Shown piece by piece: positions 11,593-22,829 of a DNA stretch of 64,000 nucleotides (positions are counted from its first letter, which is position 1; every line of letters begins with the position of its first letter). A program made the position numbers and the translations under genes. The notes under the pieces are model-generated. The model was not told the DNA's origin. It saw nothing but the letters and a program-made list of their open reading frames with translations, and did no database searches. Source of the DNA: Pyronema omphalodes (Eukaryota; Ascomycota; Pezizomycetes; Pezizales; Pyronemataceae); NCBI GenBank assembly GCA_024516155.1, contig JAJJXM010000109.1, forward strand, positions 27,708-91,707, read 5' to 3'.

Positions 11593-12927
11593 GACACCTC
11601 TTCTTCACTATCCAATGATTCCACACTCGCCACTTCAACATTCGTCTTGGCGGGGCACGACGCAGCCATGTGGCCGAGGCCACCACAGTAGAGGCAACGT
11701 CCTTCTGACAGGCGGGTCGCACGTTCCTGTGCCGACAGTTTCTGACGGGGTCCCTGGGCAGGGGTTTGCTTGCTGGAGGAGGCGGTGGTGGCTTGGGTAG
11801 CGGGGGTGGGGCGACTGGTGGCGGGGGTGGCGGCGGTAGTGGGTTTAACTTGGCCGCGGTTGGTACGCAGCTTGCAGAGGCTCTCAAGTGCTCTCAATTG
11901 GGGGTCCAATTTTTGGCGCTGGTCAACAAATTCGTGCATCGTAGCGGTGGGAGGGGCGCCAACCAACTTTTCGTGCAACTCGAGGGACAGGCCATTACGC
12001 AGAGCATCCATGGTGGCGGCTTCATCCCAGCCTAATTCTGCGACCAGGCGGGAGAACTCTGCATAATAGTCTGAAAATTCGCGGTTGTTTTGTCGGAGAT
12101 TTTGTAGTTTGAAACGAGCCGTTGCGCGCTCCTCCGGGTCTCCAAAGGTACGCTGTAGGATTTTAATGACGTCCTCGACGTCGTTGAGGGCCCAGCGGTT
12201 GCCATTTTCCTTGATATAAGGAAGAATCTGATCCAAGGCGCGTCCGCGGAGGCGGCCCATGACATAAGAAATCCGCTTGTGAGGGGTTGGGAAGCGTAGT
12301 TCGTCGCTCACCAACTTGATGCGAAGCAAGCAGACAAAGCGGCGGAGGTCCTCCCTGTTGGACCCATCGAAGGTTGGTGGATCCGAAATTTTGTCTCCGG
12401 TAACGCGGATGCCAGGGGAGGCGAGTAGCGCGTTGATGAGTTCACGCTGGCGGGTGAGCTCCTTCTCGTAGTAGTGAATTTCATTCGTATCTGCTTGTTC
12501 CTCCGGGGTTAGGAGTATTTCGGGGTCTCGGGGGGGAAGTCTTGGAACTGGTGCGATTATAGCGGGGGCGGGGGCTGCGGCTGCGGCTGTGGTAGGGGGT
12601 GCGGCGGTTCGCGGCACTGTTTCTGGGCCATTTGGATAAACCTGGACGGAGCCAGTCTGAATAACGACAGGGGGAATGGGGACAGGGGTGGGAGCTTCCG
12701 GAGCCCGGGAGGCGACAGGGCTGGAGACTCGAGTGCTGTTACGGGAGCCGGGGGTCTCCGCGAGGTCGTTTAAGAGGTAGCCCGTGGGATGGTCTTGGGC
12801 GTCTAGGATTGATTGCGCGAGTTGTTTGGTGAGAGTAAGCGGTTCATGGCCGTCAGGGAACTGGGTCATGGAGGCAGCGTTAACGATTTGCTGCCAATGT
12901 TCTTCGTCGATAAGTTTAACGTGCATT
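11580..12927 (-). CDS. A1 Gag
   Basis: I place the start at ATG 12927 (MHVKLIDEEHW). The same frame is open further upstream but without an ATG. Order: proline/alanine-rich linker, conserved region (KISDPPTFDGSNREDLRRFV, then RTFGDPEERATARF...FSDYYAEF), basic linker and a CCHC knuckle (CLYCGGLGHMAASC) near the C-terminus. Structural role: particle assembly and RNA binding. The stop at 11580-11582 lies two codons after a GGGAAAA slippery site that would give the -1 Gag-Pol fusion. Confidence 0.85.
11586..11592 (-). promoter_or_regulatory. Candidate -1 frameshift site (G_GGA_AAA), A1
   Basis: In the gag frame the codons read TCG GGA AAA GAT TAA, so the element-sense heptamer is G_GGA_AAA, a canonical X_XXY_YYZ form. 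The pol frame is exactly -1. The heptamer is conserved in A3 (26558-26564) and A4 (61093-61099) although neighbouring bases vary. Confidence 0.7.
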
Positions 12928-12954
12928 CTGGCGGGCTCGGAGGATCGGCTTGAG

Positions 12955-13158
12955 TCAGATGGTGTGGCGGACGTGCTCCTGGTAGGTGTAATCCTGGAGT
13001 TCCCAGCGGTCCACAAGGTAGCAGTGATTTTCTGCTCTTCGGATGGTTCGTCGCACTGCGCCAGCGAATCGGTCGGAAATCCCGAAGGTCTCGTTTAGGG
13101 TGTGAGTTTCCAGGGCTTGTTTTAAGGCGTGTGTCCAAGCAGAACCGGTGCGGTTCAT
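12955..13158 (-). CDS. Upstream ORF of family A (A1 copy, shortened)
   Basis: ATG at 13158 is the first ATG after the 5' LTR. It begins MNRTGSAWTHALKQALETHT and contains FAGAVRRTIRRAE. In A3 and A4 the frame runs about 80 codons and stops just inside the gag ATG. Here a CGA to TGA change ends it early at RHTI. It lies in a different frame from gag. It could be a separate small protein or the true Gag N-terminus joined by frameshifting or reinitiation. Function unknown. Confidence 0.55.
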   Translation of the reverse strand: MNRTGSAWTHALKQALETHTLNETFGISDRFAGAVRRTIRRAENHCYLVDRWELQDYTYQEHVRHTI

Positions 13159-13193
13159 GCGTGTTGGTCGAATAATTATTAGATCGAACGTAA

Positions 13194-13705
13194 TATCAGG
13201 GAACTAGGAATGGACGTTCGAAGAACACACTGAACACTACCGGCAAGGGGGACTAGGGGGGTTCCAGGACGGGAAACGGAAGGACAAGGACCGAAGTGCA
13301 CGGCAGACGGACGGCACACGAAACAGGGACAGGGACAAGGACAAGAATGACGTGGGACTGAAAGGAGAAGTCTTTATTAAGGACAAGGGAAAGACACAAG
13401 ACGTTCGATGGAGAACTCAACAACGGGGAGGCAAGCCTCCTTATGTACAAAGGGGCGGCCAGCACTCTTGCTGGGCCGTCATCCAACATCGCTACATGAC
13501 AGCTTCCGTTCTCCATCGTTTCACCTGCGACGCCACAGCTCTCCAGCTCGTGCTACGTCATCCATCATCAGTCAGTCTATCAACAACAACGGCACGGCAC
13601 ACAACACAACAACACAACGACAACACAACACAACACGGCAAGACAACAACGACAACACAATGATGACGCAACAACACAACGGCTCGTCAGCCGTGTGCCG
13701 TCACA
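13194..13705 (-). repeat. A1 5' LTR
   Basis: 512 bp, ends TATCAGG (for TGTCAGG) and CGTCACA (for CGTGACA) on the + strand. It has the AATAAA-type signal (minus strand, near 13376) and ACGTTCGAT, which is complementary to the PBS-position sequence ATCGAACGT at 13183-13191. It is followed at 13706 by a B LTR fragment. Confidence 0.9.
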
Positions 13706-13955
13706 GCGCAATGATATTAATTGCTCACTTGCATGATGACCTTCGTGTCAGATTAATCCTTGACATTCCTCGCCGTGCTACCACACCTTCCAATCAGGTA
13801 TTGGGGTTAAGCGCCTAGTGGAGGGTGACTCCACCTGAGCGCATAATGCAATGACTCCACTGATACTGACATGTGAGTCATATATCTTATGAGTCGTCTT
13901 GATCATAGATCTCCCTAGAGAATCTCGATTGCGAGTGAAGGAATCTGACATCAAT
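13706..13955 (-). mobile_element. Family B LTR fragment
   Basis: Aligns with B1 LTR positions of about 2535-2779 (shared TTAATTGCTCAC, GGGGTTAAGCGCCTAGTGGAG). Its position to the right of B1 gag and A1 suggests it is the remnant of B1's 5' LTR, cut by A1 on the left and by LINE0 on the right. No coding content. Confidence 0.75.
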
Positions 13956-13994
13956 CGTACTCGCTGACAACTCACCGCTACCCCTGCACCCCAC

Positions 13995-15761
13995 ATGCCT
14001 CCCGGCAACCCTGCCGAAAGGGGAAGGTCCACCGCCCGGACCCCCGCCCCAGCCGCCCCTAAACCACTGAAACCCACTACCGGCTGTCACGGCTCGAGAA
14101 TTATTACCTTCCCCCTCCTCATCATTCATTCACCTATTATCATTCGCTTCATTATTCAGCACTCGTTTGTTTATTTATTTCTATTATCCTTCGGTCTTCG
14201 ATCATCACTGGTCACTCGCCTGGGTTAGGGTTACGCTCAATTCCCAAATTGTCAAAAAGGTCACGTGACCTACCCCCAGGGTTAGGGGTCAGCTCGGATC
14301 CCTTTTCGGAAATTACATACCTACGGTCTACCAATCATCTTATCCGATTAGATAAGATCGGTCACGTGTTCTAATCAGTAGTAGATCAGTATGCACGCGC
14401 ACTGGTCTACTAATGTGCGCACACGTGACTAGGGCTAGGGCACGATCATCTTATCGATAAGATAAGATCCAGTCATGTGACCTTATCAGTATTGCACCAT
14501 CTTTCCAATCGCAGCTGATCTGGATTCACGTGACTAGGGTTAGGGTTGCACCCGCACGCACACAAACTAGGGTTAGGTTTGTGACCGCACGCGCACAGCT
14601 AGGGTTAGGGTTACGGATGCACGCGCACGATTAGGGTTACAGAAGCGTGCGCGTGACTACGCTTAGGGTTACGCTAGCGCGCACGCGAAGTACGCTACCG
14701 CGCACGCGAGTTACGCTATCGCGCACGCGAGATACGCTAACGAGCGCGCGACGAGGCTGTGCACGCAAACACGCTAATTTGGTACGAACGCGTTAGCGCG
14801 TCTAGAACGCGCAACCGCGACCGCGTTGTTTACTTAGTTATTTTTCGGGAAAAATCTGCAAGTAGTGGCTCGGCGTGTAAGGAGGAAAAATTGTATATAA
14901 GAGGATTGTTTCTTTGTTTGTTTATTTTGTTTTTCTTTTCTCCTTACACAGTTATTCGTTTATTTACAAATTCAAATACTTTGTCGAAATCTTTGTTTAC
15001 GTCCTCGTCCTCGTTCCCGTCTTTGGATCTCTTTGTCCCTTGAAATCTTTGTTTATTTCCTTGAACTTCTAAACACAGAAAGTCTCTAAGTTGATGCTTG
15101 ACACAGCTTAAGAGTTTCTAACGTTGAAGTTATTACAAGGTTATATCCATTGAACTCAAGAGTGAATAATTGAGAAGAGCCCTCAGGTTCTCCGTCAGCT
15201 ATCTCTCCCTTGTTCGCCGTTACACCGGCAACCTCACCTGGGCTGAACGCGTCACCGCATGAGTTGAAGGCAAGGATCAACAATGTACCTCCGTTTCACC
15301 CAAGAAGAAGCAGCAAGCACCGGCCACCATCATCCAGAAAGCCCTTCCCCGCTTCGAAAGGGAGATTATCATCACACTAGACCACCGAACACTGACCAGG
15401 AGTCGAGAAGAGGAAGCCACCAACCTGTTGATGTGCCTCAACAATGACGTACTGATGTCCGACGATATCCCTCTTCCCCCACTCACTCTTGCAAGGATCA
15501 ATGACCACAACAAACTGGTGTTGACGACCAACCCTACCACCCCGGCCTCTGCATACGAATCATAGATGCAGATGCTCCTCAACAGAATTCACTGGCTGAA
15601 ACCAATATCCGGAACCAACAATAGCCGCTGGACAAAATTCCTAGTCCACAACATTCCAACCGCAGCCAATGGTGTAGGCGTGAAAAAGCTTATCGAATCG
15701 ACCTACCCCACCCTCAAACTCATGCAAGAGCCGCGCTGGCTAGTCCCAGATAACCACCGCC
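13995..15761 (+). pseudogene. LINE0 ORF1 (gag-like), interrupted
   Basis: Starts at ATG 13995 (MPPGNPAERGRSTAR, compare MAPGSAAPRKKP in LINE2). The frame runs to 14084, resumes in frame at 15230 (NLTWAERVTA) and reaches 15761. It has in-frame stops TGA near 15260 and TAG 15563-15565. The segment RWTKFLVHNIPTAANGVGV followed by EPRWLVPDNHR resembles the RNA-binding domain of LINE ORF1 proteins. The CCHC region expected downstream is cut off by A2. Confidence 0.75.
14085..15224 (+). mobile_element. T-family solo LTR (T1), 1140 bp
   Basis: TGTCACGG...GTTACA flanked by a perfect 5-bp duplication CCGGC (14080-14084 and 15225-15229). Excising it restores the LINE0 reading frame. Contents: CACGTG (14262-14267), GATAAG palindromes (about 14440-14475), a series of TTAGGG-like motifs alternating with GCACGCGCAC-type blocks (about 14535-14750), and TATATAA at 14894-14900 followed by T-rich sequence, a plausible promoter. 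No ORF of note. The internal part of the parent element is not in the window. Confidence 0.88.
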
Positions 15762-16304
15762 TGTCAGGGACTACGAGCGGACGTTTGGGGAACACAGTGA
15801 ACACTACCGGGAAAGGGGGACTAGGCGGGCTCCGGGACACGGGAACGGGAAGACAAGGACCGAAGTCCTCGACAGACGGCCGGCACACTAGACAAGGACA
15901 AGGACAGGAACAAGAGTAACGTAAGTCTTGACGACTAGGAGATGAGGAATCTTATTAAAGGTCGAGGGACAGACACAAGACGTTCGATGGAGAACTCAGT
16001 CGACTGGGAGGCAAGCCTCCTTATGTACAAATGGGCGGCCAGCACTCTTGCTGCGCCGTCATCCCACATCGCTACATGAACAGCTTCCGTTCTCATCATC
16101 TAACCTGCGATGCCACAGCTTCTACAGCTCGTAGTACGTCATGCATCATCAATCGATCAATCATCAACAACGGCACGGCACACACCGCAACACATCGACA
16201 TCACACCACGGCGCAATGACGACAACGGCACGACGGCAACAACAACAACGACAACACCACGGTGATACAACCACCCAACGGCTCGTCAGCCGTGTGCCGT
16301 GACA
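15762..16304 (-). repeat. A2 3' LTR
   Basis: 543 bp, TGTCAGGG...GTGCCGTGACA on the + strand, followed by the conserved gtacccccccgt polypurine tract (16305-16316). It is more diverged from A1/A3/A4 than they are from each other, with extra CAACA-type simple repeats in U3. Confidence 0.9.
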
Positions 16305-16315
16305 GTACCCCCCCG

Positions 16316-17909
16316 TTAGGCTCGAGTTCCTACGAGAGGAGAAGGCTTGTCTGCGCATAGTTGATGGAAACGTTCCGCGGCCTCTGATTCTGATTGGTTC
16401 GTTTCCGGTTCCCAGGTGGGAGAGTCATGGCCGGTCCACTTAACGAGGTACTGCAGGTTTCCTCGTGAGCCACGGCTATCAAAGATTTCGTCGACGAACC
16501 ATTCTCCTTCGCCGTCTACCACTACTGGTAGGGGCTGTGAGATAATCTGGCCAGGGAGGGGGTCCGAAGGGGCTGCGTTTAGTAGGGATACTGGGAAGGT
16601 CCTGTGATGTTTCATTGTCTCCGGGATATCCAACTCGTAGGCGTGGGATGCAATGGGGCGGACCACGGTGAAGGGGCCGAGGTGTTTCTTTTCCAGTTGC
16701 TTTGATGGGCGGCGGGTTCTGAGGTTGCGGGCGTCCAGCCATACCAGGTTTCTGGTTTCAAGACCGGCGCGGGAAGTCGAGAGTTGTCCGCGGCCTCCAT
16801 GTGGCGGGCTTGGGCGTATTCCATTTCAGAACGTAGGACGTCATGTATGTGGGACATTCTCTCCGCTACTTCGTTTGCTTTCACTTCCTCAGGGTTATCT
16901 GTCCTGATTTCCAATTCGATGGAGCATTTCGGGTGTAGGCCGTACACGGCGTGGAACGGGGAAAGCGACGTCGTGTCTGATACTTGATTATTTGCGGCAC
17001 ATTGTGCCAGGGGTAAAATTTTCTCCCAGTCGTCCTGTAGATAACAGATGTACGCGCGGAGATACTGCTCCGTAACAGCGTTGATTCCTTCTGTTTGGCT
17101 ATCGGTCTGGGGGTGGAAAGCCGTGCTCGTGGCAATCTCAATACCCATACAATTTGCCAGGTGTTTCCAAAATGGGCAACACCTTGTGGGCCGCGGTCGG
17201 ACACTACGGTATCTGGCAGACCGTGCAGTGTGAATACGTTTTCCAGGAAGAGTCGCGCCAAGCCTTCCGCGTCTATCGTGGAGTGACAGGGCACCAAGTG
17301 CCGCTGTTTCGTGAGTTGGCAAACGATCGCGCAAATCGCCTCGAAGCCCTGGGATAATGGCAGTCCAGTAACGAAGTCCACGGATATTTTGTGCCACGGG
17401 TGGTGCGGGACCGGTAGGGGCTTCAAGGTTCCAGAAGTTGCGTGGCGGGTTGCTTTCCTTCTTTTAGAAATGTGGCAATTGCGGACGAATTGGTCCACAT
17501 CTTTTGCATCGAAGGCCAATAATAATTTCGGGCGAGGAGTTCGAAAGTCTTTGCAAGGCGCGAGTGTCCCATGATGGGGGGGTCGTGGTTATCTTGTAGT
17601 AGTTTTAGGCGTAATTGGTCCAGTGCAGGGACATAGAGACAGTCTTGATAATACAATCTGTTTTCCAACGCGGAGCAGTCGGCGAGTGAAATGTCCTTAC
17701 AGATTTGTGTTCCGTCTGCTAGCATTCCCAACACTCGGTTTGCGAATGAATCTGTCTTGTATCCCTCTTTAAACAGCAGGTCCACCTCGGAGGGTGCAAG
17801 TTTCATGGGCGGGGTCATGCACAATTGGAAATTCTGTGGTTTTAGGACAGCTTGTTGATTCGCTAGTATACGTTCGTCTCCCTCTCCCGGAAGGTCGGCG
17901 GCTCGTCTC
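16316..17909 (-). pseudogene. A2 Pol remnant: integrase and chromodomain
   Basis: Chromodomain (16666-16316: EWFVDEIFDSRGSRGNLQYL), integrase core pieces (TAFHPQTDSQTEGINAV, with the catalytic Glu region altered to TEGIN) and the HHCC module. At least two frameshifts: near 16750 (a deletion in the FKPGDLLWL region) and near 17175 (FWKHLAN region). Clearly inactive. Confidence 0.88.
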
Positions 17910-19590
17910 CTCGTCTTCTCTGCTCTTCCCTTTAACTCTATCGCTCACTCAATCTCCCCTCCAAACTCCTTCGCGGCGACATGGCCCCAGGCTCTGCTGC
18001 CCCCCGCAAAAAACCCGTTCCCCCCGACAAAATCAGCACGCCGAGCCTTAGCGCGAGCCAACACGCTAGCGCAGAGCCGCACTCCCAAATGACAACAATT
18101 GACGACATGAACCTCGACACTTACACTGACGTCAGTGACAAAGAAACCGCGTCGCCTACCCCGACCCCAGCTCGCCGTCCCTCTACCCCGCCGCAACTCA
18201 CCCCTCAAAACCAACCTCCTGCCCCCACTGCGCCCAGAACTGGACATACGATCCACGTCCGCAATATCCAAGACTTTCCAACCCTCCCGGCAAAACGCTC
18301 CGCACCGTCTCCCACAACTTCCACTGAAACTCCTCTCTTCTACGAACATGGTATCCAGGCTTCCCTGCGCACCTTGGGTCATGAAACAGCAACCCCCGGA
18401 CACACCAGCATCGCAGACCTGACAGCAATCGACCGAGTCATGGCCACAGTAACCGCACATGCCGACGCCACACGCCTCAACGACCATCGTACCACCCAAG
18501 GCCTCGATAAAGCATTCAGCATCATGGAACGCGGCAGAGCAACATTACGCAAGATTGAAGAAATGCTGCGGAACCTGCTGCCCTCCCACGAAATTCCTGA
18601 ATCCACCGACCCTGCCCCTGACACTGATCCCCTGCCTACTGCCCAAACCGACGATCTGGTCACCTACTGGAAGACCCGCTGCTTCGCTGCTGAAGAAGCG
18701 CTAGGAAAACCCAATATCGTCGCCCCCCCCCCCCGCCATCCCCTTCCCCGTTCCCCAAGCAACTGCTGCCTGGACAGAACCTGATATCCCTAGAAAGCTC
18801 TTCAGCTCTGTTACCCAGACTGTCGCTACTCAGAAGTCCAAGACCCCATCCCAACCCAAAAAACCATCACCGAAACCTGCCGTCCCCCGCCCTGTTACTG
18901 TTTCCATCCCCTGCCCAGACCCAGAAAAATTCACACATGATGTCAATGCCCACCTCGGTACTGCTACAAACCGTGCACTCCGGGAGGCAGATGCCCCTGA
19001 CCATATGTCTGTTGTTACGGTGCGCCGCAACCAGCTTGGAAACCTCACCCTCACGTTCTCCCCCAAAACCACCACTGAAGAAGTTACTGCCCACCTCAAC
19101 ACCCTTCAGGAGGCTGCCCAGTCAATCCACTACACCCTGGTTGCACCCCAAGTTGCCGAAAAGTGGTTCAAACTTACGGTACACAGCATCCCACTTGACT
19201 CCTACCCTGACACCCCTGATGGTATGCAAGCTCTCCAATCTGAGATTGAGCGCAACCATGACATCCAGCTCGCCCAACCCCCCTGATACATAACCCACCC
19301 AGACAAGCGCATTGGCAAGGCTACATCAAGCGTTATGATCGCCCTTAAGACCAATGAGGATGCGCAAAGGCTGAAGAGAACCAAGGTTATTGTACGCTAT
19401 GAGCAGAGGAAGGTCACTGAGTATCACTCAGCCCGCCCCACCGACCAATGCCGTCGCTGCCCTACCTTTGGACACCACCACGCCGTCTGCCCCTCCATTT
19501 GCCACCCCACCTGTGCCCTTTGTGCTGGCCCACATTCCATTGACCTACATCAATGTGCTGAATGTCCGACCAAGACTGGACGGCTATGCC
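17910..19590 (+). mobile_element. Non-LTR retrotransposon LINE2, 5' part
   Basis: Leader of about 70 bp rich in CT, then ORF1. It is inserted in A2 pol (left junction within gctcgtct at about 17909) and interrupted at 19590 by A2b. ORF2 is not visible. Same family type as E1 (39474-44822), with recognisable but diverged protein similarity. Confidence 0.82.
17981..19590 (+). pseudogene. LINE2 ORF1 (gag-like, CCHC), broken
   Basis: ATG 17981 (MAPGSAAPRKKPVPPDKIS). The first frame ends at 18784 because of a long C run at about 18721-18733. The protein continues in another frame (AAWTEPDIPRKLF...), with VSIPCPDPEKF, an RRM-like block (KLTVHSIPLDSYPDTPDG) and a TGA at 19284-19286. It then reads RRCPTFGHHHAVC and CALCAGPHSIDLHQC, tandem CCHC-type knuckles typical of LINE ORF1. 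It is truncated by A2b just after the knuckles. Confidence 0.85.
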
Positions 19591-20095
19591 TGTCAGGGAC
19601 TCGGAACGGACGTTCGAAGAACACACTGAACACTACCGGGCAGGGGGCGACTAGGCGGGTTCCGGGACGCGGGAACGAAATGACAAGAACCGAAGTGCAC
19701 GACAGACGGCCGGCACACTAGACAAGGACAGGATCAAGGACAAGAATGACGTGAGTCTTGAGATGAGAAATGTTATTAAAGGTCGAGGGAAAGACACAAG
19801 ACGTTCGATGGAGAACTCAACGACGGGGAGGCCAGCCTCCATATGTACAAAGGGCGGCCAGCACTCTTGCTGGGCCGTCATCCAACATCGCTACATGAAC
19901 AGCTTCCGTTCTGCATCATTTCACCTGCGACGCCACAGCTTCTACAGCTCGTGGTACGTCATCCATCATCAATCACTCCATCATGCACAACGGCACGGCA
20001 CACACAACAACACAACAACGACAACGGTGCAACAACGACAACGGCACAACAACGTCATCAACAACACAACGGCTCGTCAGCGGTGTGCCGTGACA
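19591..20095 (-). repeat. A2b 3' LTR
   Basis: 505 bp, TGTCAGGGAC...GTGCCGTGACA on the + strand. The polypurine-tract equivalent is gtatccccccgt (20096-20107), one base different from the other copies. Confidence 0.9.
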
Positions 20096-20106
20096 GTATC
20101 CCCCCG

Positions 20107-22301
20107 TTAGGCTCGACTTGCTACGAGAGGAGAAGGTTTGTCTGGGTTCAGTTGATGGAAACGTTCGGCCGCCTCGGTTTCTGACAGGTTCGTTTCTGGT
20201 TCCCAAGTCGGGGAGTCGTGTCCTCTCCATTTAACGAGGTACTGCAGGTGACCTCGCGACCAACGGCTGTCCAGGATTTCGTCGACGAACCGTTCGTCTT
20301 CGCCGTCTACCACTACGTGTAGTGGCGGTGGGATCACCTGTCCAGGAAGGGGTTCCGAAGGAGCCGGGTTTGATAGTGATACAGGGAACGTGCTATGGTG
20401 TTCCATGGTGTCCGGAATATCCAATTCATAGGCATGGGAGCCAATGGGCCGAACCACAGTCAAGGGGCCCAGGTGCTTGTTCTCCCGCTTCTTCGATGGT
20501 CGGCGTGTTCTCAGGTTGCGTGCGTCTAGCCATACCAGGTCACCTGGCTTCAAGACCAGTGCGGGGAGTCGAGAGTTGTGCCGGCCTCAACGTGGCGGGC
20601 TTGGGCGTACTTCATTTCTGAACGTAAGACGTCATGGATGTGAGACTTCCTCTCTGCCACCTCGTTGGCTTTAACTTCCTCAGGGTTGCCAGTCCTGATC
20701 TCCAATTCGGACGAGCATTTCGGATGTCGGCCGTACAGGGCAAAGAACGGGGACAACGACGTCGTATCTGATACTTGATTATTTGCGGCGAATTCCGCCA
20801 AGGGTAAGAATTTCTTCCAGTCGTCTTGTAGGTAACAAACGTAAGCACGGAGATACGGTTCCGTCACCGCGTTAATTCTGTCTGTTTGTCCATCGGTCTG
20901 CGGATGGAATGCCATGCTTGTGGCAATTTCAATACCCATGCACTTTGCAAGGTGCTTCCAGAAGTGAGCTACAAATTGCGGGCCACGGTCGGATACCACT
21001 GTATCCGGGAGACCGTGGAGTGTAAAGACGTTTTCGAGGAAAAGTTGTGCGAGTCCTTCGGCGTCTAAAGTCAAATTGCAGGGCACCAAGTGCCGCTGCT
21101 TTGTAAGTCGGCAAACTATTGCACATATTGCGTCGAAGCCTTCTGACATCGGGAGTCCAGTAACAAAGTCCACAGATATGTTCTGCCACGGGTAGTGAGG
21201 GACTGGTAGGGGTTTGATGGTTCCGTGGGGTGCGTGGCGGGTAGCTTTCGTTCTTGTACACGTGTGGCAATTCCGGACGAACTGGTGCACATCTTTCCGC
21301 ATGGAGGGCCGATAGTAATTTAGGCTAGGAGTTCGAAAGTCTTCGCACCTCCCGGGTGTCCCATGGTGGGCGGTCCTGGTGATCCTGAAGTAGTTTCAGG
21401 CGTAACTTGTCCAGTGCGGGGACGTACAGGCAGTCTCGATAGTATAACCGGTTTTCCAACGAGGAACAGTCGGCGAGTGAGATGTCTTTACAGATCTGGG
21501 TACCATCTTCCAGTATTCCCAACACTCGGTTGGGCAATGAATCTGTCTTGTATCCCTCCTTAAACAGGAGGTCCACCTCAGAGGGTGCAAGTCTCATGGG
21601 TGGGGTCATGCACAACTGGAAGTTTTGTGGCTTTTGGACGGCTTGTGAATTCGCTAGTATTCGTTCGTCTCCTTCTCCCGGGAGATCGGCGGCTCGTCTC
21701 GTCAAGGCGTCTGGTTTCGCTCCCAACGCTCCAGCTCGGTAGATGATGACAAAGTTGAATCGAGACAGGAATTCGGACCAACGTGCTTGTCGTCTGTTTA
21801 GTAGTTTCGTTGTCATGAAGTATTCAAGATTCTTGTGGTCTGTCAATACTTTTATCCGAAAGGGGGAGCCCTCCAAGTGGGGACGCCATTCTTCGCAACA
21901 TCGAACTCTTGCCAGTAGTTCTTTGTCATAAATTTTGTAATTGCATTCCGCCGGGGAATGCTTTTTGGAGTACAATGCAACGGGGTGCAGGACGTCATCA
22001 TCGTCGTATTGTGACAATACTCCGGTGGACACATAATCAGATGCGCCCGTTTCCAGCACAAGCGGCTTTTCGTAGTCAAAATGCTTAAGGATTGGCGATG
22101 AGGTAAAAGCGTTTTTCAAGCGGTAGAAGGCATTTTGCTGATCTTTACCCCAGGTACAGGGGATTGGTTTGCCATCTTGCTTCTTGGTCAAAGCTGTTAG
22201 TAGGGAGACCACTTTTGAGTTGTCTTTGATAAATCGTCGATAGAAGTTCGCGAAACCAAGAAATTCTTGAACCTGTTTTAAATTGGTCGTTTCCTGCCAC
22301 T
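20107..22301 (-). pseudogene. A2b Pol: RNase H-integrase-chromodomain
   Basis: Three open stretches: 22212-21325 (RNase [22 protein letters not shown] where others have TDASDY), 21302-20550 (integrase, HTCTRTKATRH, SDRGPQF, FHPQTDGQTDRIN) and 20553-20107 (GPY/F-like module and chromodomain). Breaks occur near 21310 and 20575. The RNase H catalytic Asp of TDASD is changed to Gly. It continues in frame with 38141-38591 once A3 is removed. Confidence 0.88.
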
Positions 22302-22818
22302 TGTCAGGGAACTAGGAACGGACGTTCAAAGAACACACTGAACACTACCGGCAAGGGAGACTAGGCGGGTTCCAGGACGGGGAACGGAAAGACAAGGACC
22401 GAAGTGCACGGCAGACGGACGGCACACGAAACAGGGACAGGGACAAGGACAAGAATGACGTGGGACTGAAAGGAGAAGTCTTTATTAAGGACAAGGAAAA
22501 GACACAAGACGTTCGATGGAGAACTCAACAACGGGGAGGCAAGCCTCCTTATGTACAAAGGGCCGGCCAGCACTCTTGCTGGGCCGTCATCCAACATAGC
22601 TACATGACAGGTTCCGTTCTCCATCGTTTCACCTGCGACGCCACAGCTCTCCAGCTCGTGCTACGTCATCCATCATCAGTCAGTCTATCAACAACAACGG
22701 CACGGCACACACAACAACACAACAACACAACGACAACACAACACAACACGGCAAGACAACAACGACAACACAATGATGACGCAACAACACAACGGCTCGT
22801 CAGCCGTGTGCCGTGACA
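22302..22818 (-). repeat. A3 3' LTR
   Basis: 517 bp, TGTCAGGGAACTAGG...GTGCCGTGACA on the + strand, followed by gtacccccccgt (22819-22830). It has ACGTTCGAT (near 22509) and the minus-strand AATAAA signal, as in the other copies. Confidence 0.93.
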
Positions 22819-22829
22819 GTACCCCCCCG

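Larger units (their letters stand above)
7611..13705 (-). mobile_element. Ty3/gypsy chromovirus A1
   Basis: Minus-strand family A element: truncated 3' LTR, polypurine tract, pol, gag, upstream ORF and full 5' LTR. The left end is broken, joined to B1 gag at 7610/7611, so no target duplication can be scored. It carries a nonsense codon in RT and a lost catalytic Asp in integrase, so it is probably dead. Flanked on the right by a family B LTR fragment. Confidence 0.9.
13956..15761 (+). mobile_element. Non-LTR retrotransposon LINE0, 5' part, split by T1
   Basis: A short leader (13956-13994), then an ORF1 that becomes continuous once T1 (14085-15224) and one CCGGC copy are removed. It is cut at 15761 by A2. 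Its ORF2 would lie outside the window. Related in layout to LINE2 and E1. Confidence 0.75.
15762..17909 (-). mobile_element. Ty3/gypsy chromovirus A2, 3' half
   Basis: Minus-strand family A copy inserted in LINE0 (candidate duplication CCGCC at 15757-15761). It includes the 3' LTR and pol from the chromodomain back to the RNase H/integrase linker, and stops where LINE2 begins at about 17910. The remaining RT-PR-gag and 5' LTR may lie to the right of the window. Confidence 0.85.

Noticed and set aside
13160..13193. tRNA-type primer-binding site (TGG...) after the A 5' LTR
   Set aside because: No TGG follows the LTR in A, B, C or D; the self-complementary sequence explains the position better.
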